This document shows positions 10,156 through 19,459 of a stretch of DNA of 64,000 bases, piece by piece. Origin of the DNA: Mesorhizobium tamadayense (GTDB lineage: Bacteria > Pseudomonadota > Alphaproteobacteria > Rhizobiales > Rhizobiaceae); assembly GCF_003863365.1 (NCBI RefSeq), contig NZ_RQXT01000012.1, forward strand, positions 62,001 to 126,000, read 5' to 3'. Numbering within the stretch: the stretch's first letter is position 1; each line of letters starts with the position of its first letter. The notes under the pieces were generated by a model. The model was not told the origin of the DNA. It ran no database searches and saw only the letters and a program-made list of their open reading frames with translations. The position numbers were made by a program, and so were the translations under genes.

Positions 10156-11608
10156 ATGCGCTCGATCGCTATTTTTGTACTCTTATTTCTATCGGTTTCC
10201 AAAACGAATGCCGGGGTAGCTGTAGACGAGAATATGAACATCGCCGACCTGGTCGGCACACGACAGGTCACGTTCGACGAAAACGGGGAGTTCTTATTCG
10301 GCGACATAATTATCAACGAGGCCGAAGTCTCAGAATTGGGTGCTGTTACCTTCCAACGATGGACGGAAGGGAAGATAGTCTATCAGTTCGATGCTTCTCT
10401 GACGCCTCGTCAGCAACAGATTTTTGTCGGAGCTTGCAACGCTTGGACAGCAGGCACGCCGCTTACCTGTGTGGCGCGTACGACACAGAAGAACTTTGTG
10501 AGGGTGCGTACACATAATGGAGAACGATGCGGCGGACCTTGGATCAGCTGCTCAGCACTTGGAATGCAGAAGGGCGGACAGGACCTATGGATCTACAAGG
10601 AGCACTGGAACGGCTATAACACGGTCATCCAGCATGAGATCGGCCACGCCATTGGACTCATGCACGAACATCAGCGGCCCGATCGCGACAACTACGTACT
10701 GATCCTCGAAGACAACATTCTGCCGGGCGAGGAAAGCCAGTTCTCGAAGTCTCCCTATGCCGTGAGCGGAGCCCAGCGACTACGACTTCGACTCGATCAT
10801 GCACTATCACAATTGCGAGTTCTCGAAGTATGAGGATTGCGCTTATGGGGGGGCCGATAGCGAGCAGACGATCCAAGCACTGAGCTGTTCCCGCGATGGC
10901 GTAGGCGGTGATTCCATTACCGCGCTCGACCGAGAGGCCGTGTCACGCGCCTACTCCTCGGATTTTCTTTCCCTTTTCGCCCGAGACCGGAACGCGGCTT
11001 GCGGCAATGTCGCTTACACGGAGGCACAGTGGGCTGGAATCTGCGCCAACGGAAGCTGCGCCGCTAAAAGCCTCCCGCCGAAAAGCTGGAAGAAGAAGGT
11101 CACGCAATATTATAAGACATGCGGATTTATCTCCGCCGGCAAAGAGCATGAGATGTGTTCAGACATTAAACGCGAGTATATCGACAGCTGGACCGATACC
11201 GATCCTTTCAGCTGCGGCCTCGGCGATCTCCACGAGCTGTGGTCAATGTGTGGATGCTCGTACGTAAGCGAGAAAACCTTATGCACCGACTACGGCAAGC
11301 CTGCTTATTCTGACTACCAAAAAGCCAGCGGCAACGTAAATTGGCGACAAGGCCGCGCCGTCTATTTCCTCGACATCGGACATGAGCTCGCCGCAGATGG
11401 ATTGGTTGGAGACGACGTGGCCCATGGTCTCACGACATTTGTGCTGGAAAACTATCTGGATCGTCGCTTCGAGACCCGACTCGCCCAAATGAGGGCCGGT
11501 ATCTATAGCTACGCACGTTGGAAGACGAGCGTCGATCCTGGCTATAAACTTGACTTGGCGACGTTTAACAAGATCGCCACGCGGCACCATCTGAGAGCGC
11601 TTGAATGA
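10156..11608 (+). pseudogene. Astacin-family (M12A) zinc metalloprotease, frameshifted
   Basis: Secreted astacin-like protease, about 484 codons in total. The start at 10156 is chosen because GGGGGGAG lies just upstream and MRSIAIFVLLFLSVSKTNAG is a good signal peptide. The zinc site HEIGHAIGLMHEHQRPDRDN (about 160-179) is the full astacin signature HExxHxxGxxHExxRxDR. The Met-turn SIMHY, which must follow in the same chain, is read only in the next frame (10793-10807). The open frames switch between about 10,760 and 10,772; the second frame opens after a TGA at 10763 and runs to 11608 through a Cys-rich domain. The net shift is one extra base. Either the gene is broken or the sequence has an error; both parts are otherwise intact. 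Confidence 0.8.
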
Positions 11609-11857
11609 GTTTCCGCGCCAACGATCGTTTCCTTGATCGCTGCGGGTGGGCGGCGTCACCCCTTCAAGGATGTTTCGAATGCGGGCAGAGAGGTTGGTGC
11701 TGTACCAGACGGACGGCCAAGCGGATTACCGGACTGGCCAGGTTTAAGCGATGCTCGACAGGAGGCCTCTTAGCCCTGTTGTCCCTGATGACACCCTGTT
11801 AGTTATAGGGAATCACGACGCAAGCTGTTGAATACGGCAGACGTTGGGCAGTAGCCA

Positions 11858-13060
11858 CTATTGTACGCAGTTCCTCAGCGCGAGCTGCATAAGCGGGCCA
11901 GCGTTGGGAAACGAAAAGGCCAACATTGTTTCCAGATCAAAGGCGTAATGAGGCACGGACTTACCCACAGAGTCTACAGCCTGAACCGCCGTAGCTTCCG
12001 AGAGTACTTCGCGCGAAAGCCCTGGAAGGGACCAGGCTGCTGCAACTGTGTGGGTGTTGTCGGCATTCTTCTTGGCTTCAAGGCCGGCGAACTTGGGATG
12101 GACCGTGATATTCAGTCCAAGCTCGTTTGTCACCTTAAAATCAATGTTGCTCGCCACCGCTGTACGCATAGCGTCTTCGAAATCGAACTTATCGGTGATG
12201 ATGGCGACGAGGTGGGGCGTTGCTGAATCGCCTCTGCAGTAAACCCGGAATTTGGCCGGTGTTGCAAGATTGGCAAAAACGCCTTTTGTATGTTCGATTT
12301 CGACCGCAGCGCCACGCGAACCGAAAGGAATTATCTTGGCCTCGGAGTATTGGTCGGCGGTGTTGTCGGCTTGTAGATCTGTCCTTTCTTCCTCGGTCAG
12401 CCAGCGCATTTCGAAAGGAGATGTGGATTGTGCGAGGACGGCATACTCCGGATCGACACCCATGCTTACCACGTATTCCAGAATGATGGCAGTGAACAGT
12501 TGGTCCAGTGACCGGTCAACTGCACTCGCCGTCAGCTCAAGCGGTTTCTCGACTGATTTCGGTGAATAGTGCTGGTGGACCCCCAGCTTGCTTCTGGCAT
12601 CGCTAAGATAGCGTTTGCTCCCACCCAGCACGGCATATGCACAAGCCGATGCACAGACACCAGGGGATGGAAAATCACTGTACACCAAGCCGTCCCGCAA
12701 GACGCCCGTCGTCTTCCCGATGGAAGTATCCAGCCCCCATTCCCGGATTATCCTTCCGATCTTTATGGCTTCCAGAACATCACCGCCCGGAGAGTTGAAA
12801 TGCACTGTCAAAGAGACTGCCTTGTCAGGGCTCCCGAATCTTTGCGTGAGGTAATCCAGAAATTTGCTCGATGAATCGCCGACGATCGTGCCCTCAGCCA
12901 CAATCCACTCGCACCCATTGCAATTGCCGCCGTTATAAGCGCCGGCAAAGGTCATGTCCTGCTCGTCCGACCAGTCGAAGGGGGGTTCTTGTGCGAAGGA
13001 ACTTGCCACAGGAAGAAAGAACAGGCCTGCGACCAAGGCTTTTAGAACCCAGTTTCTCAT
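11858..13060 (-). CDS. Periplasmic ClpP/SppA-fold protein (COG3904-like)
   Basis: A 400-residue exported protein. MRNWVLKALVAGLFFLPVAS plus SFAQ is a clear signal peptide. The ClpP/crotonase-like fold is indicated by HFNSPGGDVLEAIKIGRIIR (from about residue 88) and by CASACAYAVLGG (136-147), which places Ser138 where ClpP and SppA have the nucleophile. The C-terminal half has no family I recognise and contains few Cys. Whether it is an active protease cannot be decided from sequence. It is monocistronic, in the cargo part of the element, and divergent from no close neighbour. Confidence 0.75.
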   Translation of the reverse strand: MRNWVLKALVAGLFFLPVASSFAQEPPFDWSDEQDMTFAGAYNGGNCNGCEWIVAEGTIVGDSSSKFLDYLTQRFGSPDKAVSLTVHFNSPGGDVLEAIKIGRIIREWGLDTSIGKTTGVLRDGLVYSDFPSPGVCASACAYAVLGGSKRYLSDARSKLGVHQHYSPKSVEKPLELTASAVDRSLDQLFTAIILEYVVSMGVDPEYAVLAQSTSPFEMRWLTEEERTDLQADNTADQYSEAKIIPFGSRGAAVEIEHTKGVFANLATPAKFRVYCRGDSATPHLVAIITDKFDFEDAMRTAVASNIDFKVTNELGLNITVHPKFAGLEAKKNADNTHTVAAAWSLPGLSREVLSEATAVQAVDSVGKSVPHYAFDLETMLAFSFPNAGPLMQLALRNCVQ

Positions 13061-13266
13061 TTTTACCTCGGTGAGAATCAGTCTAGGAAACAGTGCTATA
13101 GCAATAAACCTCAGCAGGTCCTTATCGTCTAGCTTGCTTATGATGAGGAGGTCCTAGCAACCGGCAACCAGATCGCAAATGTCGGCGGTATTCCATGTAG
13201 GAGGCCAGGAGGAAGGTCCGCCCATACCGGAATCATGAGTCAAGCTGGGTTGGCTGGCAACAGAAA

Positions 13267-13656
13267 CTAATGGAGAATGCGCCACAGCAACCCGGTCAGG
13301 TCGGCGTCAACTTTGCCGTTCCGGTACACGTCATTCCCAACGATGTTCCTGTTGGGTAGGTCCACGATGAGATGCACCCCGAGTCGATACCCGTAGTGGT
13401 AATCGGGGTGGACGCTTTCGTGACGCGTCATCAGGCTTAGCTTCTTGATGTCGCGAGCATAGTTTTTGTTGCCCACTCGCTTGGCCTCGACCACCAGTAT
13501 GTTCACTTCGGTATGTGGGGTATGAACGATGATATCGGGGCGGATGGGCATGCTTTGCAGCTTCCCATCGTCGTCCCGCCAACTGATCCGCTTCATCATA
13601 TCCTCCCTGCTTGTCCACATGGCCTTGTCAGGGATTTCTGCCATCTCACCCGTCAC
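13267..13656 (-). CDS. PD-(D/E)XK-like nuclease domain protein, partner of the HEPN-like gene
   Basis: A 129-residue protein. RPDIIVHTPHTEVNILVVEAKR (residues 39-60) gives D41...E57-x-K59, the catalytic layout of PD-(D/E)XK nucleases. Other charged residues (D69, K72) lie where the fold would continue. The start overlaps the stop of the upstream 13653-14243 gene as ATGA, so the two are translated together. A defence or toxin function is inferred from this pairing and the island context; there is no direct homology call I can name. Confidence 0.6.
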   Translation of the reverse strand: MTGEMAEIPDKAMWTSREDMMKRISWRDDDGKLQSMPIRPDIIVHTPHTEVNILVVEAKRVGNKNYARDIKKLSLMTRHESVHPDYHYGYRLGVHLIVDLPNRNIVGNDVYRNGKVDADLTGLLWRILH

Positions 13657-14243
13657 TTCCGTTGGTTTAGCGGTATGCCTTTTTCGGCGAAAAGCTCATC
13701 TGCCGATGCATCGGCAAAGACTGTCACCACGCCATGGCAGCGCACCAGATCTTCAAAGGTGATAGCCATATCGGCGAACTTTTTCCCATCCCTACGTTCC
13801 GGGTATCGGAAGCGGTCGCCGTTGGGATCATGCACGTGGATGTGCTGCAATATCTCCTCTGTCCGCCACGACCACTCGTGATAGATCGAAAAGCCGAGGG
13901 CGACCACCTGGTCACACAGCTGCTTGAACAGGTTGATGAGCTTGTGTCCTTCTAGGTCGACCGGGATGCCGGTATGCGGCGGGAATTCGACCAGCGAAGC
14001 TTTCAGCGAGAGTTCCATGGAATGTCGGGCCAGCATGTAGAGCGGCAGTAGATACAACTCTTCTTTGTGTACCTTGCCAGCTATAGCGTCGGCCAGCGCC
14101 ACCACGCCATCGGCGTAGGCGTAGTTGTAATAGTTCCAGGTCTCCCGGTCGGGGTCTCGTTTATGGCGCCGGTTTAGGAATTGCTGGGCCGAATTCGGCA
14201 GCATTTCCACCTGCGCATCAACGATATCGTAGTAGGCTCCCAT
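13653..14243 (-). CDS. HEPN-like alpha-helical protein, first gene of a two-gene module
   Basis: A 196-residue, mostly helical protein. The stretch LYLLPLYMLARHSMELSLKA (about 63-82) is typical of HEPN and AbiV-like helical domains that contact a partner or RNA. A canonical RxxxxH RNase motif is not clear; RTEEILQH is a loose candidate. It overlaps the PD-(D/E)XK gene by ATGA. The likely role is an abortive-infection or toxin-type system, but this is inference from domain type and location between a recombinase gene and other island cargo. Confidence 0.55.
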   Translation of the reverse strand: MGAYYDIVDAQVEMLPNSAQQFLNRRHKRDPDRETWNYYNYAYADGVVALADAIAGKVHKEELYLLPLYMLARHSMELSLKASLVEFPPHTGIPVDLEGHKLINLFKQLCDQVVALGFSIYHEWSWRTEEILQHIHVHDPNGDRFRYPERRDGKKFADMAITFEDLVRCHGVVTVFADASADELFAEKGIPLNQRK

Positions 14244-14576
14244 GGCGACTTGCTACCACGGACTCGGGCGCCGGTTAAACGGCCATCGCACGAACTCTCG
14301 CCCTGCCAATCCGGGTGGATCGCGTTGGCTGTGGGTGCGGTCAAAATTCGCGCGGTATTGTCAATTGCCAGCGCGAGAAGGACGGCAGCTGGAGCGACGA
14401 GGTCGACGCCGTGATCCATATCGAGTGTCGGAGGCGGTTAGGGCTGCTCACTGCCTGCGGCGGCGACGCGCGTAGCTCGCAACAGCCCTCCGGGCGTCCG
14501 TTGCGCGCGCCGATGTGGGGCCCCACAAAGCCACCCCCACCCCCGCCACCGATAAGTGCCCCCGGTCGTCTCGGAC
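14244..14576. other. Gene-free stretch between recombinase and HEPN-like gene
   Basis: No gene is convincing here on either strand. It contains GGGGCCCCACA at 14517-14527 followed by a C-rich tract to 14548, similar to 8794-8824. It may be a boundary between two acquired segments. Confidence 0.35.
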
Positions 14577-15344
14577 CTACCAACGGCTGCCAAGCGGCGC
14601 GCGGTCTGCAACAGGCTCAGAGTGATCGACAGGCTCGGCACGTTTGGCCTCTGTCGGCACGGCCGCCATGTCTACCGGTATCGAAGCCAACCTGGTCAGC
14701 CGCGCGAGCGTCAGACTGACCTGCTTTGCTGTCCAGGCACCGCCCCGTGGCGTTCGGATGGCCTGCTTCTCAAGTTCTTCGGCAATTTGTCGAAGCGACT
14801 TTCCCGCCTGCCTAAGGGGCTGCACGATGCCCATGACGCGCCTCGCATCCTCGTCTGCTGTCTGCTTCAAGGCGGCGATCCGTCCGTCGAGGCTGCCTTC
14901 GCGATAGCCCCCCAACTTGACGCCTCGTGCCTTGGCGGCGGCGAGAGCGGCCTTGGTGCGCTCGCCGATAAACTTGCGCTCCTTCTCGGCAAGCGCGGCG
15001 AACAGGTGCATTTGGAAAGGGTCGGCATTCGGCATGGTCGCGACCTTGATATTGGCGTGCTTCATTGTCCTAGCGATAAACTCGACGTCGCGGGAAAGCC
15101 GATCGAGCTTGGAAATCAGAAGCTCGGCTCCCTTGCGCCTCGCGAGGTCCAGGGCTTTCGCCAATTCAGGCCGGTTATCGTCCTTGCCGGACAGGATATC
15201 GCAAAACTCGCCAACGATCTCCCAAGGCAGCTCGGAGAAGGCGTGCAGGAAGATGTCAATGTCGCGCCGTTGCGCTTCCAGCCCTAGGCCGCTGCGGCCC
15301 TGCTCCTGCGTCGATACCCGGGTGTAGATGACAAAGCGCCTCAC
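14577..15344 (-). CDS. Serine recombinase (resolvase/invertase family)
   Basis: A 255-residue site-specific recombinase. The N-terminal resolvase domain starts [14 protein letters not shown] with the nucleophile Ser11, followed by [11 protein letters not shown] and [20 protein letters not shown], all hallmarks of the catalytic domain. A C-terminal part ([20 protein letters not shown], then [12 protein letters not shown]) is the usual helix-turn-helix/recombinase extension. The GTG at 15344 is chosen because it sits just before the domain; a much longer upstream open frame has no family match and poor composition. It could resolve, invert or integrate a sub-element of the island; it differs from the tyrosine integrase at the right end. 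Confidence 0.88.
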   Translation of the reverse strand: MRRFVIYTRVSTQEQGRSGLGLEAQRRDIDIFLHAFSELPWEIVGEFCDILSGKDDNRPELAKALDLARRKGAELLISKLDRLSRDVEFIARTMKHANIKVATMPNADPFQMHLFAALAEKERKFIGERTKAALAAAKARGVKLGGYREGSLDGRIAALKQTADEDARRVMGIVQPLRQAGKSLRQIAEELEKQAIRTPRGGAWTAKQVSLTLARLTRLASIPVDMAAVPTEAKRAEPVDHSEPVADRAPLGSRW

Positions 15345-15637
15345 GACGCCGGTGTATTCAGCGCTGTGTAAAAAGTCAACGAAGGTTGCGCTTAACACAC
15401 CAGGAGACGACGACTTTGGAGTGGTTCTGATCGACCTGAACACGCCGCCATCGGAACATAGGGAGCGCCTTGGATACCAGGAGCCCATTCCTGCTGAACC
15501 GCCGACCAGCAATGGCCGTCGAAGCTCATGGCTCGAAGTGTCGACGGCACCCACTAGGCGAGCCCATAATCGGCCAACGCCGGCCGAGGGACATCGTTCA
15601 TCGAACGGCTTTGGTTGGCTTTGCGCGCACCAGCTCC

Positions 15638-16078
15638 CTAGTTCACGCGATTGGGCGCGAACTTGGCCGTCCACTCCTCAAGGCTCATCCGCTCGATCTC
15701 GCCGGGCTCACGGAACGGCTTGCGCAGTGTCGTAGCAATTTCGGCCTTGTCAACGATCAGCCCAAGCAGCTTCGCTTTGCCCATGACGGCCGTCACGCCA
15801 GCGGCAGGGTTCTTGGTTGCCAGCGCGAGCTTGAACATGAGGTTAAGATCAGCAACCAGATCGTCGACAGTGATTTCTGACCGCTTTGCAGCGTCGGCTC
15901 GCAACTCGGCGACGCGGGCGGCCACCTTAGGATTTCTTAGAAGCTGAGAGGCGCTGGCCTCGGCCGCGTTGTTCCGCGCTATATAGCCGGCCTCGATATA
16001 GGCTCGCGATTGAGGGAGGCCCTCGGCGAGGCCAAGGCAGAAACGCTCCTGCCGCATGTTCAATTTGTCGTCTGGCAT
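15638..16078 (-). CDS. Phage terminase small subunit-like protein (TerS)
   Basis: A 146-residue protein. [20 protein letters not shown] followed by IEAGY matches the N-terminal helix-turn-helix of Terminase_2 small subunits, and [20 protein letters not shown] matches the next conserved helix. TerS proteins recognise packaging sites and recruit the large subunit. No large terminase, portal or capsid gene is in the window, so this TerS is stranded. In phage satellites a lone TerS redirects the helper phage's packaging machine; that role here is inference from gene order. Confidence 0.8.
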   Translation of the reverse strand: MPDDKLNMRQERFCLGLAEGLPQSRAYIEAGYIARNNAAEASASQLLRNPKVAARVAELRADAAKRSEITVDDLVADLNLMFKLALATKNPAAGVTAVMGKAKLLGLIVDKAEIATTLRKPFREPGEIERMSLEEWTAKFAPNRVN

Positions 16079-16278
16079 TGTGTGGTCATGATACCGCTAG
16101 AACATACTACTTACCATACCGATGCTTTATGATATCCCGGTCCCCACCCAACTTCGACAAGCCTTGCGCGAGGTCTGCGAGGTTTGCGAGGCCCTCTATA
16201 CCGTCTTTCCGCAAACTCTCACTTGAGAGTTTCTTTCGCATTGCCGCAGATGAACTCGCAGGGCTCACAGACCTCGCA

Positions 16279-17913
16279 TCAAAGCATCTTAAGGATCCAT
16301 CGCGCAACATTGTCACGATGCATCTCGTCGCTTTTTATCATTTTTACCAGCACCGACTTTCCCTCTCCGAGATCCAAAGTGACGACGCGATCCACCACAT
16401 TCTTGAGAAAATTGCCGAGCGCCTTTGGCTCGATCGCGCCCTTTGCCCCGCAACACTCGTAGATCGCATCCCAGAGCTGGGAGTCGGGCTCCATTGCAGG
16501 TTCACCGTGCGGCCCCCCAGACCCGGTCTTACGACTATGGGCAACCGTGATCACCTGTTTAGCGGGATATTCCATCCCTAACCCAAGTGAGGAAGCCCAT
16601 GCTGCGAACAGCGTTCCGAGTTGTTGCAGGCGACCGTCGCTGGCCCTGACCGCCAGCATGGTCTCGCAGGGATCGGCGCAACCGAGCCAAACTAGCGCGC
16701 TCCTGACGCTATCCGACCATTGCTCGTAACTCGCCAATGGCGCCAGCTTGCCAGGCCTGCCTGCGACTATGTAGGCGCGCACAATGGTCAACGCTGCAGC
16801 GATGTATTTGGCCCGGTTCCTGATTACCTGTTCGAACGGCCGCTCGTCGTATTCATGCAGCTCTGGCCGCTCTTCGTTGCGATCAACGCGGCACATTATC
16901 GAGCGCCGCGTGAGATCCTGCGCGATCTGGATGTTGTTGCCGTTGGCCAGCCAGGTCATCCGCTGCTCGACAGTGCAGAGAGTACTGGTACCGAGCGGCC
17001 TCACCTCGATTATGCGCTGCTCCAGCGCTTGGCACAGGGTGCTGCTATCCAGCACCCCGTTTACATTGTCGAACGATACAATCGGCATTCCTGCTAGCAT
17101 CGCGCCGATCAACCGCTTCTCAAATTCCTCCTCCTTGTTGGCAGGCGGGATAACCGGACAGTATCGACCGGTAGCGATGCCGCTTGCCAGCGATGCTAGA
17201 TAGCTCTTTCCTGACCCGGCGACTGGCGCCGAGACGCAATGCAGCGGCGCCAGTGGCACCAGCCCTCGCATCAGCGGCGTAATCAGCATGGACAGCGCGA
17301 CCGAACGACTGGATTCATCGCTGAACTGGTATTCAGCGAGCAGTCCTTCGAGAACCTCTAGCCCGGCAAGCGCATCTTCGCGGGTCGGCAATTTCGCCAT
17401 TTCGACAACTGGGGCGCCCGCCAGAAGTAGTTTGGACTTTGCGTCCACACCGTCTTTTGAAACAAAGTTCCCGTCGGCTCCGATGGTCGGCGCGGCAATC
17501 ACGCCGTGCACCTCCGGAAAGGGCCAGAAGCCGCGCCGAGCGATTATTAGTTCCGCGATGTCCCTGGGCGGTTTGACCGCAAGCCATTGGCTTGAACGGC
17601 GATCATACCTTTCGAACCTCGTCGCCTGATCCATGAACTGCAACATGACCGGCGTGGTGACCGGCACCAGCTGGGTTACGGTGATAGAGACCTCTTCCGC
17701 CGTTTCAACGTTGCGGCCGGCTGGATAGACCAGTCCAACGGCACCGACATAGAGCGGCAGGCGCTTCGCGTGGATGGCCCGTTCAATGCGCTCAGCCAAT
17801 TGCGTATAGAGGCCTGCCTCAAGGCGGACCACCGGCCTGTAATCGGGCTCGTGACGCTCCAGCTGGATGATATCCGCCGTCGATCTTTCAGTATCATCGC
17901 GCTCGTGTGTCAT
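16279..17913 (-). CDS. Replicative ATPase/helicase-like protein of the mobile element
   Basis: A 544-residue P-loop ATPase. APVAGSGKSYLASLASG (about 229-245) is a Walker A motif; MPIVSFDNVNG (about 276-286) supplies the Walker B-like Asp. SIMCRVDRNEERPE resembles the arginine-rich region of DUF927/primase-helicase proteins of phages and plasmids. Its start overlaps the primase stop as ATGA. It probably unwinds DNA for element replication together with the primase and SSB-like proteins upstream. The exact helicase superfamily is not certain. Confidence 0.7.
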   Translation of the reverse strand: MTHERDDTERSTADIIQLERHEPDYRPVVRLEAGLYTQLAERIERAIHAKRLPLYVGAVGLVYPAGRNVETAEEVSITVTQLVPVTTPVMLQFMDQATRFERYDRRSSQWLAVKPPRDIAELIIARRGFWPFPEVHGVIAAPTIGADGNFVSKDGVDAKSKLLLAGAPVVEMAKLPTREDALAGLEVLEGLLAEYQFSDESSRSVALSMLITPLMRGLVPLAPLHCVSAPVAGSGKSYLASLASGIATGRYCPVIPPANKEEEFEKRLIGAMLAGMPIVSFDNVNGVLDSSTLCQALEQRIIEVRPLGTSTLCTVEQRMTWLANGNNIQIAQDLTRRSIMCRVDRNEERPELHEYDERPFEQVIRNRAKYIAAALTIVRAYIVAGRPGKLAPLASYEQWSDSVRSALVWLGCADPCETMLAVRASDGRLQQLGTLFAAWASSLGLGMEYPAKQVITVAHSRKTGSGGPHGEPAMEPDSQLWDAIYECCGAKGAIEPKALGNFLKNVVDRVVTLDLGEGKSVLVKMIKSDEMHRDNVARWILKML

Positions 17914-18881
17914 CCATCCTCACTGTGGCGATAGACGTCGGCAAAATCCTTGCCGCTGGTCGTCGGCCAGCCAATCTCGACCGGAACGCCTGCATCACGC
18001 CAACGCATTGCTGCTGCTCGAGCCGCCTTCAGCCCGACACCCGAAGGATCATTGTCGGCGCCGATCAGAAATCGCTCCACGCCCGGAACTGGCTGCAGCT
18101 CAGCCAGGAAAGATGCTCCTGTCAGCGCCCATATCGGCCATCCTTGGCAAAGCCCGCTCATTCTCATGCCGAGCGCAGTTTCCAGTCCCTCGCAGACCGC
18201 AAGATTTTCACCGGGGCGACCGAGCATCATCGCAGCCCCCTTCACCCGTCCCGCCGATTTCTTGAGCTTGCGGCCATCCGCTCGCCGCGCATTAGCGGCG
18301 TCCGGTTCAAGCGCAATTTTGTGAACGCCAACAATCTCAAACGAAAGACAATCGCGTAGCGGCATCAACACCGCAGGGAAAATGCCTTCCTGCATCCGGC
18401 AGGCCGGGTCGAAACGCAATTGCCGCCACAGCACCTCCGGCACGTCGAGGCCGCGTCGGACGAAATAACGCTCGGCCAGCGTGCCTCGCGCCGCCTTTCC
18501 TCGAGCGTAGGCCATTCGCGCCGCCTCGATGCGTTCGGCCAGAGTGCGCCCGTTGGCGTCGCCTTTCAGCCATGGGGTCGGCGAGGCCGCCGGAGCCGCC
18601 AGTTTCTCGCGCATCCACGTGATAGCTTCGGCTATCGACACGCCAAGTGAATGCCGGGCAAGCTCGAGCATGTCACCGCCAACGCCGCTATTGAAGTCGT
18701 ACCAGAGTCCCTGCTTGCCGCCGCAAACAGTAAGCACCAGATCGTAGGTCGCAGACCAACGCATTTCTCGCCGGTTCACCGCGGTTGGCTGGCCGAGCAG
18801 TTCCACCGCAAGTTCCTCGCAGCGTTCAGCCGCAGCCGCTCTGAGTGGTGCAACATCACCATTTCGGAAGGCGACGCTCAT
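17910..18881 (-). CDS. Toprim-domain primase-like protein (DUF7146-type)
   Basis: A 323-residue replication protein. The C-terminal Toprim domain shows ENLAVCEGLETALG (catalytic Glu) and RFLIGADNDPSGVG (the DxD acidic pair). The N-terminal part MRWSATYDLVLTVCGGKQGL resembles the zinc/primer-domain region of element primases, with WYDFNSGVGGDML typical of this group. I chose the ATG at 18881 since it aligns with how such proteins begin; the frame stays open to 19028, so a start there is possible. It is followed by the ATPase gene with an ATGA overlap, forming a pri-rep type cassette. Confidence 0.8.
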   Translation of the reverse strand: MSVAFRNGDVAPLRAAAAERCEELAVELLGQPTAVNRREMRWSATYDLVLTVCGGKQGLWYDFNSGVGGDMLELARHSLGVSIAEAITWMREKLAAPAASPTPWLKGDANGRTLAERIEAARMAYARGKAARGTLAERYFVRRGLDVPEVLWRQLRFDPACRMQEGIFPAVLMPLRDCLSFEIVGVHKIALEPDAANARRADGRKLKKSAGRVKGAAMMLGRPGENLAVCEGLETALGMRMSGLCQGWPIWALTGASFLAELQPVPGVERFLIGADNDPSGVGLKAARAAAMRWRDAGVPVEIGWPTTSGKDFADVYRHSEDG

Positions 18882-19042
18882 AACGAAGGCTTTCGCTAGA
18901 ATCTGTTCGTCATCCTGACGAAGAGCTTGAACTCTCCTTCGCCAATCAACGGTTGCGCGATGGCCACCCGCGATCTGACGGGAAGGCCATTGCGCGCCAG
19001 CGCCAAGGGACGGACCCAGGTCTGCCATTTGGGAGACTCGCT

Positions 19043-19459
19043 TTAAAACGGGATATCGTCGTCGGGGCCGGGTGAGGGTTTTGATACCTCGGCATCAGGA
19101 AACCCTCGCGCTCTCAGCGTGTAGCCTTCTTTCGCCTCGCCGGTGCCCTTGTCCGTCCAGGTGATCCAGTGAGCCGACAGCCCGATCCGCTTACCAACCC
19201 AAGTTTTGCCGTTTATGCCGTACGCGTCTGCGAGCGCCTGGCCGAGCTGCCTGTTGTTCTTCTTTAGCCGCAGTTCGTCCTCCCCCTCGCCGAGGCTCAG
19301 AACCCATTCCGGGTCGGCGGCATCGCTGAACGTCTGCAAGCGAATCCCGGTGATCGTCAGGATTAACTCATCCTTTGCTTCCAGAATCAGCCTGTCGTGT
19401 AGGCGCTGTCCAGAAAAGAAGCCCACGCCATAGTCCTTCGAAAAATCGAAATCGGTCAT
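19043..19459 (-). CDS. SSB-like single-strand DNA-binding protein of the element
   Basis: A 138-residue protein ending in PDDDIPF. That acidic Asp-Asp-Asp-Ile-Pro-Phe tip is the protein-recruiting tail of bacterial SSB. The body has short strands (LILTITGIRLQTF, EWVLSLGEG, RIGLSAHWITWTD) compatible with an OB fold but does not match SSB clearly. The start overlaps the upstream methyltransferase stop by ATGA. I infer an element-encoded functional equivalent of SSB acting with the primase and ATPase downstream. Confidence 0.6.
   Translation of the reverse strand: MTDFDFSKDYGVGFFSGQRLHDRLILEAKDELILTITGIRLQTFSDAADPEWVLSLGEGEDELRLKKNNRQLGQALADAYGINGKTWVGKRIGLSAHWITWTDKGTGEAKEGYTLRARGFPDAEVSKPSPGPDDDIPF

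Noticed and set aside
15345..15674. N-terminal extension of the serine recombinase
   Set aside because: The catalytic domain starts directly after the GTG at 15344; the extra 110 codons upstream have no resemblance to the family.
16107..16316. 69-codon minus-strand frame between terS-like and ATPase genes
   Set aside because: It overlaps the end of the ATPase gene and shows no family feature; short tandem GCGAGG-like repeats in the region explain its composition.
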